Positions 43,366 to 56,120 of a stretch of DNA of 64,000 bases are shown one piece after another; position 1 is the first letter of the stretch, and every line of letters starts with the position of its first letter. The translations under genes and the position numbers were made by a program. The DNA lies in the NCBI GenBank assembly GCA_025403435.1, contig CM046350.1, positions 24,181,661 to 24,245,660 of the forward strand. Reading direction: 5' to 3'. The notes below the pieces were generated by a model, which did not search any database, was not told where the DNA came from, and worked only from the letters and a program-made list of their open reading frames with translations. Origin of the DNA: Artocarpus heterophyllus. Its lineage: Eukaryota; Streptophyta; Magnoliopsida; Rosales; Moraceae.

Positions 43366-44921
43366 TAGCATTCAATTCTATCTTTATATTATGTGAAAGT
43401 GGACATTTCTATTTTTTCCCATAAGTAGTGAAATTGAAAAATGTATCGCAAAACTTGTATCTATCAAATTGACCCCACCCCTTGTGACTGCCCGAGTAAC
43501 AGCCCCAACAGGCCCGAAAACATTTTTCACACATAAAACACATAGTTTGCCACTTGTAGATGTAATAAGGGGTTGTGCCAGTAGCTTTGGGATTTTGGAT
43601 GCCACTTTGGTGATCTTAACGAAGCTTGGCCCAATTTTATATATGAAAATGGTTTGTGTTAGATGAAGAATGTTATTATAATCAATTGGAGGGCATAATG
43701 GTCATTTTACATGCATTTAAAAAAATGAAAAATTTAAAAAAATTGTAAACTAATTGGGAGAAAAATTTTAATTCGTTAGTTGAAAATCTCTATTGTATAA
43801 AGCTCTCACATGTTACAATGCAAATCAAAAGTATATTATAATGTAAAACTCACATGCTACAATCCTTGAGTTCAAACTATGAGTTAACTCTTCTCCCACA
43901 TTCGTATGTAAACTTAGCATGATTCCAACAGAAGATATACATAACATCGTTTGGATGTGCTCTTAAACATTCCTCATCATTGCAGATTTGCCAAGTGTCG
44001 GTTCAATGGAATCGATGTATAAAACCTGACAATTACAAGAAGAAACGTGCTAAGCCACGAAATGAGACATGGAAAAAAGCCCGATGTTTGTGCTCTATCA
44101 TATATTGACACATGTCCGACTACTGCATGCACTACTGCGCCCACTTCTTCCATCAATTTGGAGCCACGATCTCACATTGTGCTCTATATAAAGGCATCAG
44201 CAACTTCAATAGAAAGATACGAAGAGCTCTATAGAAACTCTGCAAAAATACTCTCTCGTCCTTGTATTATTTTCTTTCAAACACTTTGTAATTTGTACTC
44301 ATTCATTCATTTATAGTAAAGAACATTAGATGTGAACCACTATAAATCTCGGCATGTGGTATCTTTTATTTCGTAGTACTATTCCATTATTTATAGTTTT
44401 GATGCAATTATTATTCTGTCGTTATTTTGATTCCATTCTTGAAAGTTAAACATATCCTAATAACGATGATTTAAGGGCCCAAAAGGGCTCGTATCCGTGT
44501 AACGTTCCTAATTGTGCTAGATGAGTACAAAATGCAAGGCAAATAAAATGAAGATTATGGTAGGTATATAAGCAAAGCTTTAATTTTTCTCTCTCGATTA
44601 AGCTTTAAGAACTGTGTGTCACATGTGTAACCCCTTTAAATAAGTAAAGCCTATATATTAAAAAAAAGTCTAAATGCATTACACTTAACCCTGGATCGGA
44701 TAATTCAAATTTGAATTTTTGATGCAAAAAAAATCTACGAATGTATGTGACAACACAGTTTTTTTACTCTAACATATAAGAGTTTTACACTGTAGTCTAA
44801 TTTTGCTTTATACAGTATCATGTAAGAGCTTTATACTATAGTAGTTGGAACGATATTTTTTATTACATTATAACTTAGTCTAAAATTCCAACTACAACCA
44901 TGCCAGCATATATTTGACACC
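43366..44921. other. Intergenic region with an isolated plant-type core promoter
   Basis: Short ORFs at 43384-43605 (minus) and 44047-44316 (plus) have no recognised homologue. At 44186-44193 TATATAAA is followed by a transcript-leader-like stretch ('gaaagatacgaagagctc', 'cttgtattattttctttc'), the look of an LTR or endogenous pararetrovirus promoter, but no LTR ends, PBS or coding sequence support either. From 44400 to 44921 I see only AT-rich sequence. Confidence 0.3.
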
Positions 44922-47900
44922 CGTGAGAATCACGTATGGTGGTGACTATAACGACTGTAGCTACGTAGCCGCAAATTAAACTACTTAAACATATATCTAT
45001 TTAGATTACTTAAATTTGCAAAAAAAAAATTACATTAATAATTTAAATAAACTTGCTAATTGATTTTAATTAAACTATTCTTACTTTTGTTACAAAATAA
45101 ATCCTAGCATGTTATCTTAATATAATAGTCTAAAAACTATACAGACTGAGATTGTAGGACTACAACTTTTATCTTTAAAATAGACATATATAAATCCAAT
45201 CATTACACATAATTAAAAATTCATAATTAACTAAAACTATTTGTGGAATAAAAGTGTGCGATATAATTCCCTATCTTTACTAATCGTCCGCCGCTATGCC
45301 ACCGTCCCTCAGACATTACTTGGGGGTTGCTTACTTACAGTATGAACATACTTGGATAAGCTTTTACTTGGCTACTATGTCTACTAAAACATTTATGAAG
45401 ACAAATAACAAAACATGCATGTGCTAATTATGCTCATTCTTGATCTTGTCTCACTAAACCGATAGGCCCGAGTGTTTGTACTGGTTGTTTGTACTCATCA
45501 GTAAGTTAGGATTTGCAAGGTCTCCAACGACAGCTTGATCAATTCACTATACTAAAAATAAGCTCCCTGTAGGTTGAGAGGTTGATACAACACTCAAATT
45601 TAACTCATTCTTATGGGCTTCATTGGACTTATTAGTGAGCATATAATATGACATGACATCACATACCATAACATAAGCCATAAACATGCATCTGTATTTT
45701 TTTATAAAACATTTTATTTATAAACTATTTATACTATAAGTGAGATTCCTACTTACCTGTTTTCCAGTAGTAGAAATTGCTAACTCGTCAAAGTTTCCTA
45801 TCTACTACAATTAAATTTTGTAGAAAAATACCCATTGAAAGTGTGAGATTAGCTTATCTTATGATATTTAATTTAGCAAAATCACAAATGAATTAAATTA
45901 TTTCTTAGAACATATTTTATTTTATTAAAGGATCATAAGATCATCATATTTATTACAAGGATCGATTTATCTAATTCTCATAATTTAGTTTTCGTCAATA
46001 GCCTTTATTTATTCATGTTATAGTTGATAATTAATAATTAATTAATTATGTATAAATAAATCCAATTAATCAGTTTAATAATTAATTAATTAATTTTCTT
46101 ATCCATGAGCTAAGTCTTGAAAAGTTTTTTTATTACTCTTATTGTGCTCATGATTGTATAAAAGCTCATATCTGCATACTTATTCATTTTGTAAGCCGAC
46201 ATGGCCCATTGTATCTGGAAACATTAATGGTGTTCTAATGTTAGACTATTTGATTTAGATCTGAGAGGCGACTTTTGAACTAGTACAGGTATTGGGCTCG
46301 TATATGGCATTTGATGTTGCGAGCCTAACATACTGGGCTTTTCACTAACCTTCTTTAAAATCCATTTGAAAACTGTTTTAGTTTGTAGAAAAACCTTTAT
46401 TTGTATAGGTAAAGTTTCGTGTCAAAAATCATATCTTCAAAATAGGATCCGAATGTGGTAAAACTATAAATTGCATGGTCGTATAGTTTTCGAGTGCTAA
46501 AATTCATTTGTCGGTCGTGAATCATAATTCTGCCGCTAAACAGGTGTTTTGTTTGAAAATTGGCACCGAGGGGCACTTTTGGGTTAGTTTTAAAAGTCAC
46601 CAAATAACTATATTTTAGAGACAGTTTTCTTAAAAATTGTCATCATAAAAGTTTCTCGTTTTAACGAAGTCTAGAACTTTTGTGTTTATCAAAATTTCGT
46701 TTTTTCTATCTTTAACATATCCGTTTCTAGTGATTTTTGTAAACTTTACCATTTAATACTTTTCTATAAAAAGTTCCGACTAGTTTTATAAATTTCTTTT
46801 AATGTCCAATTTATAGGTAGATTCTTATAAAAGTTTTTTTCACAAAAGTTTTTTGTTTCATTAAAAAAATCTGAAATTTTTGTGTGATGCCAAAATTGTG
46901 ATTTAGATTTTTCAAAGGTCATTTCTATGAAAAACAAAAAATTGCACTTTTTTGAAACTCTAAACTGTCAGTTTTTTAAATCTACCAGTAAAAATGTCTT
47001 AGAAGCAAAATTTCAAAAATTTTTCTTCAGGAAAATTCTTCTTCTCGTCAAGATCTAAAATTTTCAAGTTTTACAAAACTTGTGATTTGACCTCAAAAAG
47101 GCCCGTTGATGCTAAATATTAGGTGCCCAATTTTTTAACAGTTTTTGGGTAATTTTTGAAAGGAGCTTGAAAACTTGTCCTAGAGTTAAAATTGAAAAAA
47201 TACTTCTTCACAAAAATTTATACTAAACATCGAAATCTAAAAGTTTCATGTTCAAGAAAATTTTGAAATCAAACTCTAAAGGGTAAATAAGCAGAAAATT
47301 GTTGGAACATAACCTATGATCTAGTCCTAACATATTCACTTCCAACCATATATACACCAAAGCATAACAACATAAATTCAGTAAAAACCATAATAAATAC
47401 ACACCTAAAAGCTTATTACATGTTATAATCACTAAATAACATAAACTAAATCAACATCTTAAACTTAAGCATACTTAGAATAAAAGAGAGAGGATTTTGA
47501 AATATACTCTCGAAGACACACTTGAATGACTCCTAGATCTCGTTTTCTTCTTTAATTCTTTTGGCTAGTTATTGTGAGTATGGGAATGGAAGAATTTGAG
47601 ACGAAATGGCAAGAGTGGAAATCGGTTTTTTTAGTTAAGTTAATAAACAAAAATGGCTTCTTGAGTTAAAAGGGTCTATTTATAGAAGGTTTGCTAATTG
47701 TCCTTAATTCCTTAAATATGATTTATTTAACTTCCACACTACTTAATTAAGCTAAAATTTTTGATTAATTGCTCCTAATAATGGTGCCAAAAAGGAGAAA
47801 GAAAATGAGAGAGAAAAAGTCTCGTAATGACCCAAGGACACTAATCACATCAAGTTTTAATCAAGGCATTTCTAGTCCTTGATTTTATCTCTTCATCATC

Positions 47901-48060
47901 TCCCAAATATTCCTTAAACTTATATATTTTATACTAGTTGGAGGTGACTGACTAGCTGATAGGAATCTTTATTTTTGACCTTTGTTTCCAAGGGGTCCCT
48001 TTTCACTGCTTACTCACAATCCAATACTAATTTTCGAATGCATTGATACTGATATCAACT
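44922..48060 (-). repeat. Probable decayed solo LTR (gypsy type), minus orientation
   Basis: The left edge reads TTGACACCC, close to the TGTGACAC start of other LTRs here. A minus-strand TATAAATAGACCC lies at about 47674-47686, followed by a purine-rich leader, as in the element D LTR (about 59305). The block 'tgagattcctacttacctg' (45740-45760) also has counterparts in the C and D LTRs. I could not define the right end or a TSD. ORFs inside (46397-46603, 47223-47432) look like chance. Confidence 0.4.
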
Positions 48061-49249
48061 CTTAATCACAATAAAATCGAACTATTTTTAACCTTATAAT
48101 TATTTCAACGACATAAAACCTAAATTAGGCTTTTTATGCATTTTACCTCAATTATGACATAGTTTTTAACAATGTCAATTCTTGAGATCGAATAACATTT
48201 TTTCACTAAAAATGCTTGTCAAATAACTCTGATTTTTTAACTAATAGATAATTCAGGCCTTGCTATGTGTTAAAGTGTTTCTTGGTATATTACTAATATC
48301 GTACTACACTTGAAAATTTTTATAAATTAAATTCTGAAGTTAATCATGCATTAAAATTTCTTTCTTCTTAAATCACACTAAAAATTATCTTAATATTTTT
48401 AACTTTAATATTTACTATATAATTTTAAAATATTTATTTTAATTCTATAAATCCTTCATTAACAAAAATCAAACATGATATTTTGCAGAAAAATCCTTGA
48501 CTTAAATATATGAATTATATTATTTAATTTGAAGATGTTCTCATCGTTGCAATGATAGACTATCTTATTCTGCAATTCAAAATAATTCAAATTGGGAAAA
48601 ACATTTTTGGCTAGTTGGATTATAATATCAGATTTAGATACGAATCTAATTGTCAAAACCTATGCAAAACAAACACATAATTTGAGAAACAAGTTTTTGT
48701 TAATTAAGAATGAATCTAGACTCAATAAGATAAAAGATTAATTCAAGAAAGTTCGAAATAGAAAAAAACCTAAAAAATGTTAAACTTGAATATGAATGAT
48801 ATCAATCAAATTTATAACTTTTCACATAATCCAAATTAAACAAAGAACCAAATCTCCTACAAAGAAAATCGACTATAACGCCATTTAGATTTCAAACACC
48901 AAATCCATATTTAAATCAATCTGAAAAATCAGCAAGTTAATCAAATTAAAATATGAAACCAAAAAAAAAATCTTATAACAACTACCTCCAACCAAAATAA
49001 TAACAAAGACATTTTTCCTTTAGCAAAAACAAAAAATGGAAAAACAAAATTCAAAAATTCAAGTATATCTAAGGAATCTCTTGACAATCAAGATATTGAT
49101 GATAGAGGTAGTTCCATCACGGTGAGGAGCCAATATTTGTATTGAATAGTGATTCACTCTTTATTTGTATTTATAACTTAACATTATTATTTTACATTTA
49201 TTTTTTAGTTAAATAGATTTTTTAAATTATTTCATATCATTTTTTAAGT
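48061..49249. other. AT-rich intergenic DNA
   Basis: No gene, LTR end or clear repeat structure. One short AT-rich ORF (48459-48656, minus) has no recognisable feature. Confidence 0.5.
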
Positions 49250-49450
49250 AAATAAAATTTCAGTGTTTTGATTAAAGTTCTCAACACCCATCTAAATACA
49301 AATTCAATTCATATTTCATGTTCAAATTAATACTTTAACTGCATGATAGTTTGGATTGTAGTTTAAAGTGTTCATTTAAGCATCATATAAATTAAATTTG
49401 TATTTAGATGGGTGTTGAAAACCTTAATTTAAAACATGAAAATTTTGTTT
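49250..49450. repeat. 200-bp foldback (MITE-like hairpin)
   Basis: Arms of about 65 bp (49250-49314 and 49385-49450) are near-perfect inverted repeats, sharing 'caacacccatctaaatacaaatt' in part as their core (about 49282-49304). The loop is about 70 bp. It could be a small MITE or a hairpin small-RNA precursor. No protein is encoded. Confidence 0.8.
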
Positions 49451-50152
49451 AATTAATTCAAAATTTTCTATTCCAAAAAGAAGTTTAAATGAACAAAATT
49501 TAAACTAAGAAACCAAAGGGGTAATTTCATAAACCTTAAGATAGCTACCGATAAATGTCAATGGTCAACTCAATATTAGAAGTCATCAGGGTACAGGCTA
49601 AAAGCACTTAAATAAATATGAGGAGACAAAAAGAATAAGTGGGAAGCTACTCTCTTCGTATTTGTCCTCCCATTCCCTAATCTGTCGTTTTCCCCATGTA
49701 ATTTCAGTCTCATGGCTTTATGACAGCGCCAAGAAGTTATGCTCAATAAGACTAGAATCTTGAATGAGTGATTGGAAATTATCTTTAAAGCTTTAAATTT
49801 AAGCTATGTGTTGAGGGTGTTCTATTTGTGCAATGCTCTTTCTTTGTTTTTGTGTGTGTGTGTTTTTTTATTATTTTTTTTATTCTTTTCCATCCTCCAC
49901 TTTGTGTTGGTTGTTCAGTCAATTTGGGAAGGTGTGTTATTGTTTGGTTCATTGCCATTTTGGCTCTAGTTGGGTAATTTGTTGTTGTGGATGGTTTTAT
50001 GTTTGCCTCGAGAAAAATCCAAAACCCCCGCTGAGTTTTAGTTAAATCCAACATTAATTCTTGCATTTTTAATTGGCCAAAAATATCTGTTTTCAAATTA
50101 TCTAAAAATTATCGTCTATGTTTCTTGAACAAGTAAAAAGAAGATAATTTTT
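49451..50152. other. Intergenic, low-complexity
   Basis: It contains T/G-rich low-complexity sequence (49840-49890). ORFs at 49772-50096 on both strands follow the same low-complexity stretch and are not credible genes. Confidence 0.5.
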
Positions 50153-51086
50153 AGAATTATTTTTACATTTGTCCTCTAAACTATATCATTTATGTCACTT
50201 TACCTATTGATTTTTAAAATGTACTACTTAATCCCCTCAAACCTTGTTCCCTTAGTAAGTATTCCCCTTCTATCTAACTCCATTAGTTTTTAGACAGTTT
50301 TTGCAAAATATTTTTATTTCCTCCCAAACTATGTCACTTATATTATTTTATCCAAGACTTTCAAAATGTGTTATTATGTCTTCTTTTTTTTTTGTTAACA
50401 AATAACCTCCTTTCATCGAATTATGTTTGGCTAATAAATTGATTTTTTTTTTCCAACTTTATATTACCTCCGTGTCAAAGCAAATCCACAACTTGCATAT
50501 GAATATTGTTTTACAGAATGACATCCAAATACATATACAAAGAAAATTCAAGAGAGGGTCCTTTATTGAAAATTAAAATAGTGTGTTCTTTTTTTTTTTT
50601 GGAAAAAAAAAAAACTTCAAGAGTTGTATTCTTTTAAAGAACTTTGTAGTTTTTTTCTCCTTAAGCTATTTTATATGGTAAGAATGACCTATTATAAAAA
50701 TAATACTTTTTCTTTGAGCTCTTTTTTGCTTAATTTATTTTTTCCCCTTAAACACTTTCTTTTTATGTTTGAGTATTTTTACCCAAAATTGAAAAAAAAT
50801 TGACTTGTAAAGCCGAACAAAATTAGATGGAAGGAGGTTATTTACTAACAAATAAAAAATTGAGGGACATAGTGATATATTCCAAAAGTTGGGGGACAAA
50901 ATAACACAAGTGACATAGTTTGAGGGAGCAATATAAAAATATTTCACAAAAAAGATCAAAAAACTAACGGAGTTGGATGGAAAAGAGAAACTTACTACGG
51001 AATCAGGTTTGAGGGATTAAATGATACGTTTTAAAAGTTTAGGAGGCAGAGTAACATAGTTCAAGGGTAAATGTGAAAATAATTCT
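50153..51086. mobile_element. Foldback DNA transposon with ~300-bp terminal inverted repeats
   Basis: The left arm (50153-50455) and right arm (about 50790-51086) are imperfect inverted repeats that begin AGAATTATTTT-ACATTT and carry periodic 'caaactatgtcact'-type phrases. Direct AATTTTT 7-mers flank them (50146-50152, 51087-51093). No transposase is present. Long arms with no coding centre suggest a non-autonomous Mutator-like or foldback element. The TSD is AT-rich and so weak evidence. Confidence 0.75.
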
Positions 51087-51497
51087 AATTTTTAAGTTGT
51101 CAAAGTTTTTGAAATACGAAAACAATCTCAATAGTTACTATTTTATTTTTATTTTAAATATTAATTATTTGATTTTTTTGAAAAATATATTTACAAGTAA
51201 ATAAAATCAAGAAAAAAAGAAAATAACATATTAGCATGACTGTGAAGAAAGATCCGTTGCAGGTCTTGGCCATTCTAAATAGTCTAAATTCGACTAGCCA
51301 TGTGTAAATACTGCATTGGCACAAATTCTTTGAAGTGCTAAACCAATTTGACTTGCTGAGTTTTGATTTCTTTTTTTTTTTAAAAAAAGAAAAACAATTT
51401 ATTTTGTTGAATTTGCTTTACTTTTTCTATATAAATTTAAGGTTTTAGTTATGAATATTTAAAAAAAAAAACCCAAATCACCCCTTGTGTTCTGCCT

Positions 51498-51939
51498 AAA
51501 TATCACTTTTGTGCCTCTTATTATTAAAATGCCCAAAACACCCAATGTGTTTACAAAATCATATTCAGAATACCCCTGGAGCAATTAATTTTTTAAAAAT
51601 TCTAAGATTATCCTCCCTAATATGTATTAAATGTTATTTTAAGTATGACTTAGACTTAAAAAATTAAAAAAAAGGTGATTTAAAATGTTTAAATAAATAT
51701 TTTAATTAAGAAAATAGTTCAATTATTTTGAGAGTTTTAACTTTTTAAGATTGATTTTATTTAATATTTTGGTTTAACAATGTTTCAAATTGTATTTAAT
51801 ATAGATTAAGGGTAATTTTGTCTTTTTAAAGGTTAATATTTTGAATGGTATTTTGTGTATGATTTTGAAAGCAGAGAGATGTTTTAAAGCATAGAGATGT
51901 TTTGGGCTTTTTGATAATAAAAGAAGTAAAAGTGACATT
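51498..51939. mobile_element. MITE-like element with 37-bp inverted ends
   Basis: Ends 51498-51534 and 51903-51939 are inverted repeats with scattered mismatches (core 'atcactttt...cttattattaaaa'). The interior resembles the AT-rich segments at 28780-29130 and 32090-32620 ('aaattgtatttaata', 'gattgattttatttaatattttggttta'), so it is a family with at least three copies here. No coding sequence. Confidence 0.65.
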
Positions 51940-51959
51940 TAAACCAAACATGTTTTGTG

Positions 51960-52440
51960 TATTTTTTTCTATTTAAAACACTGTTTTCTCTATAAATTTA
52001 AGGGGTTTTTTTTTTTTTGGAAAAACGTAGAGGAATTTTGAGCATTGAGGTACACTTTTTACATTTATCCAAAACCAAATAGAATCTGGCTAAAACTCAT
52101 AACGTATTCTTTTGTCTCTGTTTCCCTCTGGGCATTTCTTTTTTTTTTTTTTCCTTCTCAAAGCATCAAAAGTGATGGCTCTACATGCTTAACTGCCAAA
52201 CTCATTTTTTCTTGAATTTTCATTTTTACTGTTTCAAAACTCCGGCTTTTGTAATCACACGAGAATCAACGATAGATTCCCTCCATTTTTAATCCAACGG
52301 TGTGCGTTAACTGCCGGACCAGTCCAGTCCAATTGGGTCTCCCGGATGAAGGACCATTTGTAAAACATAACCCAATTCTAAAGCAAACGTAACAAAACAA
52401 ACTAAAACCCAAACAAACCCTCGTCTCCGCCTCCAATTTA
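51960..52440 (+). promoter_or_regulatory. NAF1 upstream region
   Basis: Between the MITE-like element and the NAF1 leader. The text shifts from AT-rich to the mixed composition and CT-rich tract (52449-52482) typical of a plant promoter and 5' UTR. No clear TATA box. The 61-aa minus-strand ORF at 52307-52492 is the complement of the CT tract. Confidence 0.5.
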
Positions 52441-52572
52441 CACCCCGTCTCTCTCTCTCTCCCTCTCTCCCCTCCGACTCTCCCATTCTCATTTCAGCTC
52501 GCCTTCCGTCGCCTTACGTCGTCTCACCACACTGAAATCGCCGCCTTCTCCGGCGGAATTCCACTGTAACTG

Positions 52573-52770
52573 GTAAATTTAATATCGATTTTCTTCCTAC
52601 TTGTGAGTAACTTCTTGGTGTCGGAAATATCGATTTTCTTCCTACTTCAAGTTCATCCTGATTAGATGATGATTATTTGATGATATATATTCACTCAGTT
52701 GTAGTTTTGAATGTATTTTTATTTTTTTAACGTTTAAACTATGTTTAGACGGATTTTTAATTTCTTCCAG
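52573..52770 (+). other. Intron in the NAF1 5' UTR
   Basis: A GTAAATTT donor follows 'gtaactg' and a TTTCTTCCAG acceptor ends it, 79 nt before the start codon. A 21-nt direct repeat ('atatcgattttcttcctac', 52582 and 52627) lies just inside the donor. Inferred from splice consensus only. Confidence 0.65.
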
Positions 52771-52849
52771 GCACCTCCAGGGAGGAAATCATATAGAAGA
52801 AGATCATTTTGGAGTGGTGGTCTCAGCTTTATAGCCTGCGGCCACTGAT

Positions 52850-55746
52850 ATGTCATTTACTGACTCGTTCCTTGATTTTGACGCAATAAAGGATTGGTTT
52901 GAGGACAATACCAACGCAGATATGGCCGGGAGGGAAAAGGTTAATGACGAGGTTAATGAGGCAGATTTTTGTTGCAAAACTGTTGTTCAACAACATTTGA
53001 GTAATGAGTCTGACTCAATTGATATTGGGTCTAAGCCAATTTTTGATGAGTCTGGACCAATGGATTGCGGATCCCACTCTGTTGCGAAGGTGATAGGAGG
53101 GGAATGTGAAATCTTAGAAAATGCAAGTTGCCCAATTGAGGATGAGATCAAGGTCAGTTTGGTTTGTGGGTCTGGAAACTCAGTCGGTATGTATGAAAGG
53201 GGTACAAAGTGTGAAGCAACGGATGGGAATGGTGTAAAATGTGAAACAGTGATCGATGAGGGTGGGAGTGACAGTTCAGAGTCTGAGCACGCAAGTACCT
53301 CTTCATCGTCGTCACCTTCTTCTAATTCTGGCTCTAGTGATGATGATGTAGAAGTGGATGAAGAAGAGGATGAGGATAAGGTGGAGGAGATGAAGTTGGA
53401 TATTGAGAAAGAGTTTAACGAGACAGGAGATGTAGAAGAAGGTGAAATAAGGGATGCCAATCAGCAGGACATGGCAAGCAAGACCGATGATGAGGATGAC
53501 AATGTCAACGATAATGATGCAGAGGCAATGGTTGGTTGGAGTGATATTGATGATGCTGACAATGAAGAGGATGGTGGCGGTGCTATGAAAGGACCCATTA
53601 CATCTAAGAACGAGCTTAAGGTAAAAGAAAATTCTTTTTAAAATTTATTCTTCTGGATGATTTGTTTATCGGCAATGTAAAGTTACTCATCTTTGTTTTA
53701 GATGCCACCACAAACGAATATTGTGAAGTGTTTAATAATCTGAGTATTGTGTGCCATGATCTAGGGTTTAATCAGCTTTCATATGCAAGATATAAGTCCG
53801 ACCTTAATGATTTATTTTTGTCAGAGTCGTCTTTGCAACTTTTGGATCTCAATTAACAATGGTATTTTGTTATCTCTTACGAATGCTAGCAACTAATCTA
53901 AATCCAAATTGTGATATTATCTAGTTATTATTCTCTGCATGTGAATTAAAATTTCTGGTAGTTTTGGATCTCAATTAACAATGGTATTTTGTTATCTCTC
54001 ACGAATGCTAGCAACTAATCTAAATCCAAATTGTGATATTATCTAGTTATTATTCTCTGCATGTGAATTAAAATTTCTGGTAGTTTTGGATCTCAATTAA
54101 CAATGGTATTTTGTTATCTCTCACGAATGCTAGCAACTAATCTAAATCCAAATTGTGATATTATCTAGTTATTATTCTCTGCATGTGAATTAAAATTTCT
54201 GGTACATTTTCTTCCGTAAAGTAACAAAATCTAGACATTTTGTGAACCTATGTTATGATTATATTTCTAATCCAAGAATACAATTTTGTGTCTCTCTCTC
54301 TCTCTCTCACTCTCTTTCTCTCTTGCTTTATTATTTAGTGAATTGTATTGCAATTTATAGGATCTTCCTCCAGTTCCTCCAGTGGATGCTACATTATTAC
54401 CACATCATCAAATGTTGCCCGTGGGAGTTGTTTTATCGGTAAGCTCAAGAAAAGGCACAAGTATATATTCTGCAAATAGGCAGAATAAAACTTCAAGTCA
54501 TTGGCATTTGAACAGTTGCAGATGGGATTTCTTATTTTGTTGGCAACATAAATTTAAAACTCTCCATTTGCAATTTTTACAGATCATTGGTACCCAAGTC
54601 ATTGTAGAAGGGATTGAGAAGCATAACCCCCTAAACGATGGTTCTATTCTATGGATAACCAAAAGCAAGTCTCCATTAGGGCTGGTGGATGAAATCTTTG
54701 GTCCTGTCAAACATCCATACTATATAGTGAGATACAATTCCGAAAGTGAAGTCCCTGCTGGGATACATACAGGAACTTTAATCTCTTTTGTTCCAGAGTT
54801 TGCTAGCCATGTACTCAATAACAAGGATATTTACAAGAAGGGTTATGATGCATCCGGGGCAAATGATGAAGAGGTGTCTGATGAAGCAGAATTTTCTGAT
54901 GATGAGAAAGAGGCAGAATACAAGAGAATGCAAAAGATGACAAAAAGAGGCACAAACGACCAGAAACCTAGAAGCATGAACAACAAAATGAATGTCAGAA
55001 ACCAAGATGAGCCATGGAAAAAGGGTAAACAATCACCCCTGGAAACACCAACAAATGTAGGTCCTGTACCACCCAATCAACACCATGGTCATTTCTCAGC
55101 TCTCCCAGCAATGGTTGATCATGGAAATGTTTCTAACTCTTTCGGAGTTGGACAAGGTTTGGTTAGTGGGGCGGGTATACCTCCACCAATTCCACCCATT
55201 ACACAGATGGCTTGTTATAATGCACCTTCAAATGGGGGTTGGGGAAATGGAATGCCGTTTCAACAGCCACAAGGTGCTCTTTTTCCCAATGGCTTCCCAG
55301 TGAATGGCATGCCTTGGCTTTCACTGAACTCTCAGCAATATCCCTTTCAGATGCCTTTTCCGAACACCATGCCTTTTCAACAGCAGGTCGATCCTAGCCA
55401 GAGGTTACTTTCTGCTGCTGTGTTTCCGGGTGGACAATCGAATGCTATACCGGGATCCACAGATCCACAAGGTCTTGTGGGTCCAAATGCCTTCAACCCT
55501 GTGGCATTTGGAATTGGTTTACAACGTCAACCTTCTCAGCCAACCTTAAATGTTGGAGAACAAGGAATTATTCCTAATGGTTTACCCATGGGACAGAACT
55601 CTAACGTGTCACAACCTGGAGGCATTCCGTCAAACAATGAGGCTTCTCAGCAAGTCAATCTAGGTGTTTCTACTCATGGAAGAGGACCATATCGTCGAGG
55701 GGGTGGCCGTTTTGCAAGCGGAAGAGGACGGAAGCAATCTGGGTGA
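52850..55746 (+). CDS. NAF1: H/ACA ribonucleoprotein assembly factor NAF1
   Basis: Three coding exons, 52850-53620, 54361-54438 and 54583-55746, all joined in phase 0 with GT-AG introns, predict 670 aa. NAF1 binds the pseudouridine synthase Cbf5/dyskerin in the nucleus during H/ACA snoRNP assembly and is later replaced by GAR1. Residues 1-257 are acidic, with a Ser/Asp/Glu run (139-183). The Gar1/Naf1 core begins at DLPPVPPVD (258) and contains LPVGVVLS, VIVEGIEKHNPLN, GSILWIT, SPLGLVDEIFGPVKHPYY and RYNSESEV. A tail rich in Pro, Gln, Gly and Asn ends in a Gly/Arg-rich GRGPYRRGGG-type segment. The start ATG opens MSFTDSFLDF after a 5' UTR intron. This is the only conventional host gene in the window. 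Exon borders are from consensus and homology. Confidence 0.93.
53839..54204. repeat. Three tandem 122-bp repeats in NAF1 intron
   Basis: Units 53839-53960, 53961-54082 and 54083-54204 are nearly identical. Unit 1 differs at its first base and at 'ctctta' against 'ctctca'. They lie in the first coding intron and do not touch the splice sites. Confidence 0.95.
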
Positions 55747-55965
55747 ATGTTATCTTATCTTGTGTTCTGCCTTCAGTTTTGTATTTAACTTGTAACAGGT
55801 TATGAGTAGAGTTGTTGCATTTTGAAATTGCTTTATCGTCGATGGAGTGGTCTTTTAGCAAGCGGGATGACGGAAGCAATCTGGGTAAAAGTCGTCTCAC
55901 GTTTTGTGTCTAATTTGTAGGCAATGAGTGGAGCTGTTATACTTTGGAATTGCTTTGTTTTCTTA
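55691..55965 (+). repeat. Tandem duplication of NAF1 stop region and 3' UTR
   Basis: The unit starting 'atcgtcgagg' (55691) recurs at 55835 ('atcgtcgatgg') with a period of 144 bp. It includes the last codons (GGRFASGRGRKQSG region), the stop and about 90 nt of 3' UTR. The second copy is diverged and ends in TAA where the first has TGA. NAF1 terminates in the first copy. Confidence 0.85.
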
Positions 55966-56120
55966 GTTTCAGTAGTCTGCCTTTTAGAAGGCAAACGTCC
56001 TGTCATTTTTGGTTCCATGCATGGATGCATGTAGATGGTTATCATGTTGTCTTAATAGTTATGTAGAGATGATTTTATAACCTTGCGTTTTCTTTTCATG
56101 CAAGTTCGTTCCTACATTTC

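Noticed and set aside
44160..44330. Endogenous pararetrovirus
   Set aside because: Only a promoter-like stretch is present. No movement protein, coat, RT sequence or tRNA-Met PBS was found nearby.
52987..53460. 157-aa minus-strand Ser-rich ORF
   Set aside because: It is the complement of the acidic Ser-rich part of NAF1.
53662..53856. 64-aa ORF after NAF1 exon 1
   Set aside because: It lies in an intron that has good GT-AG borders and joins NAF1 exons in phase.
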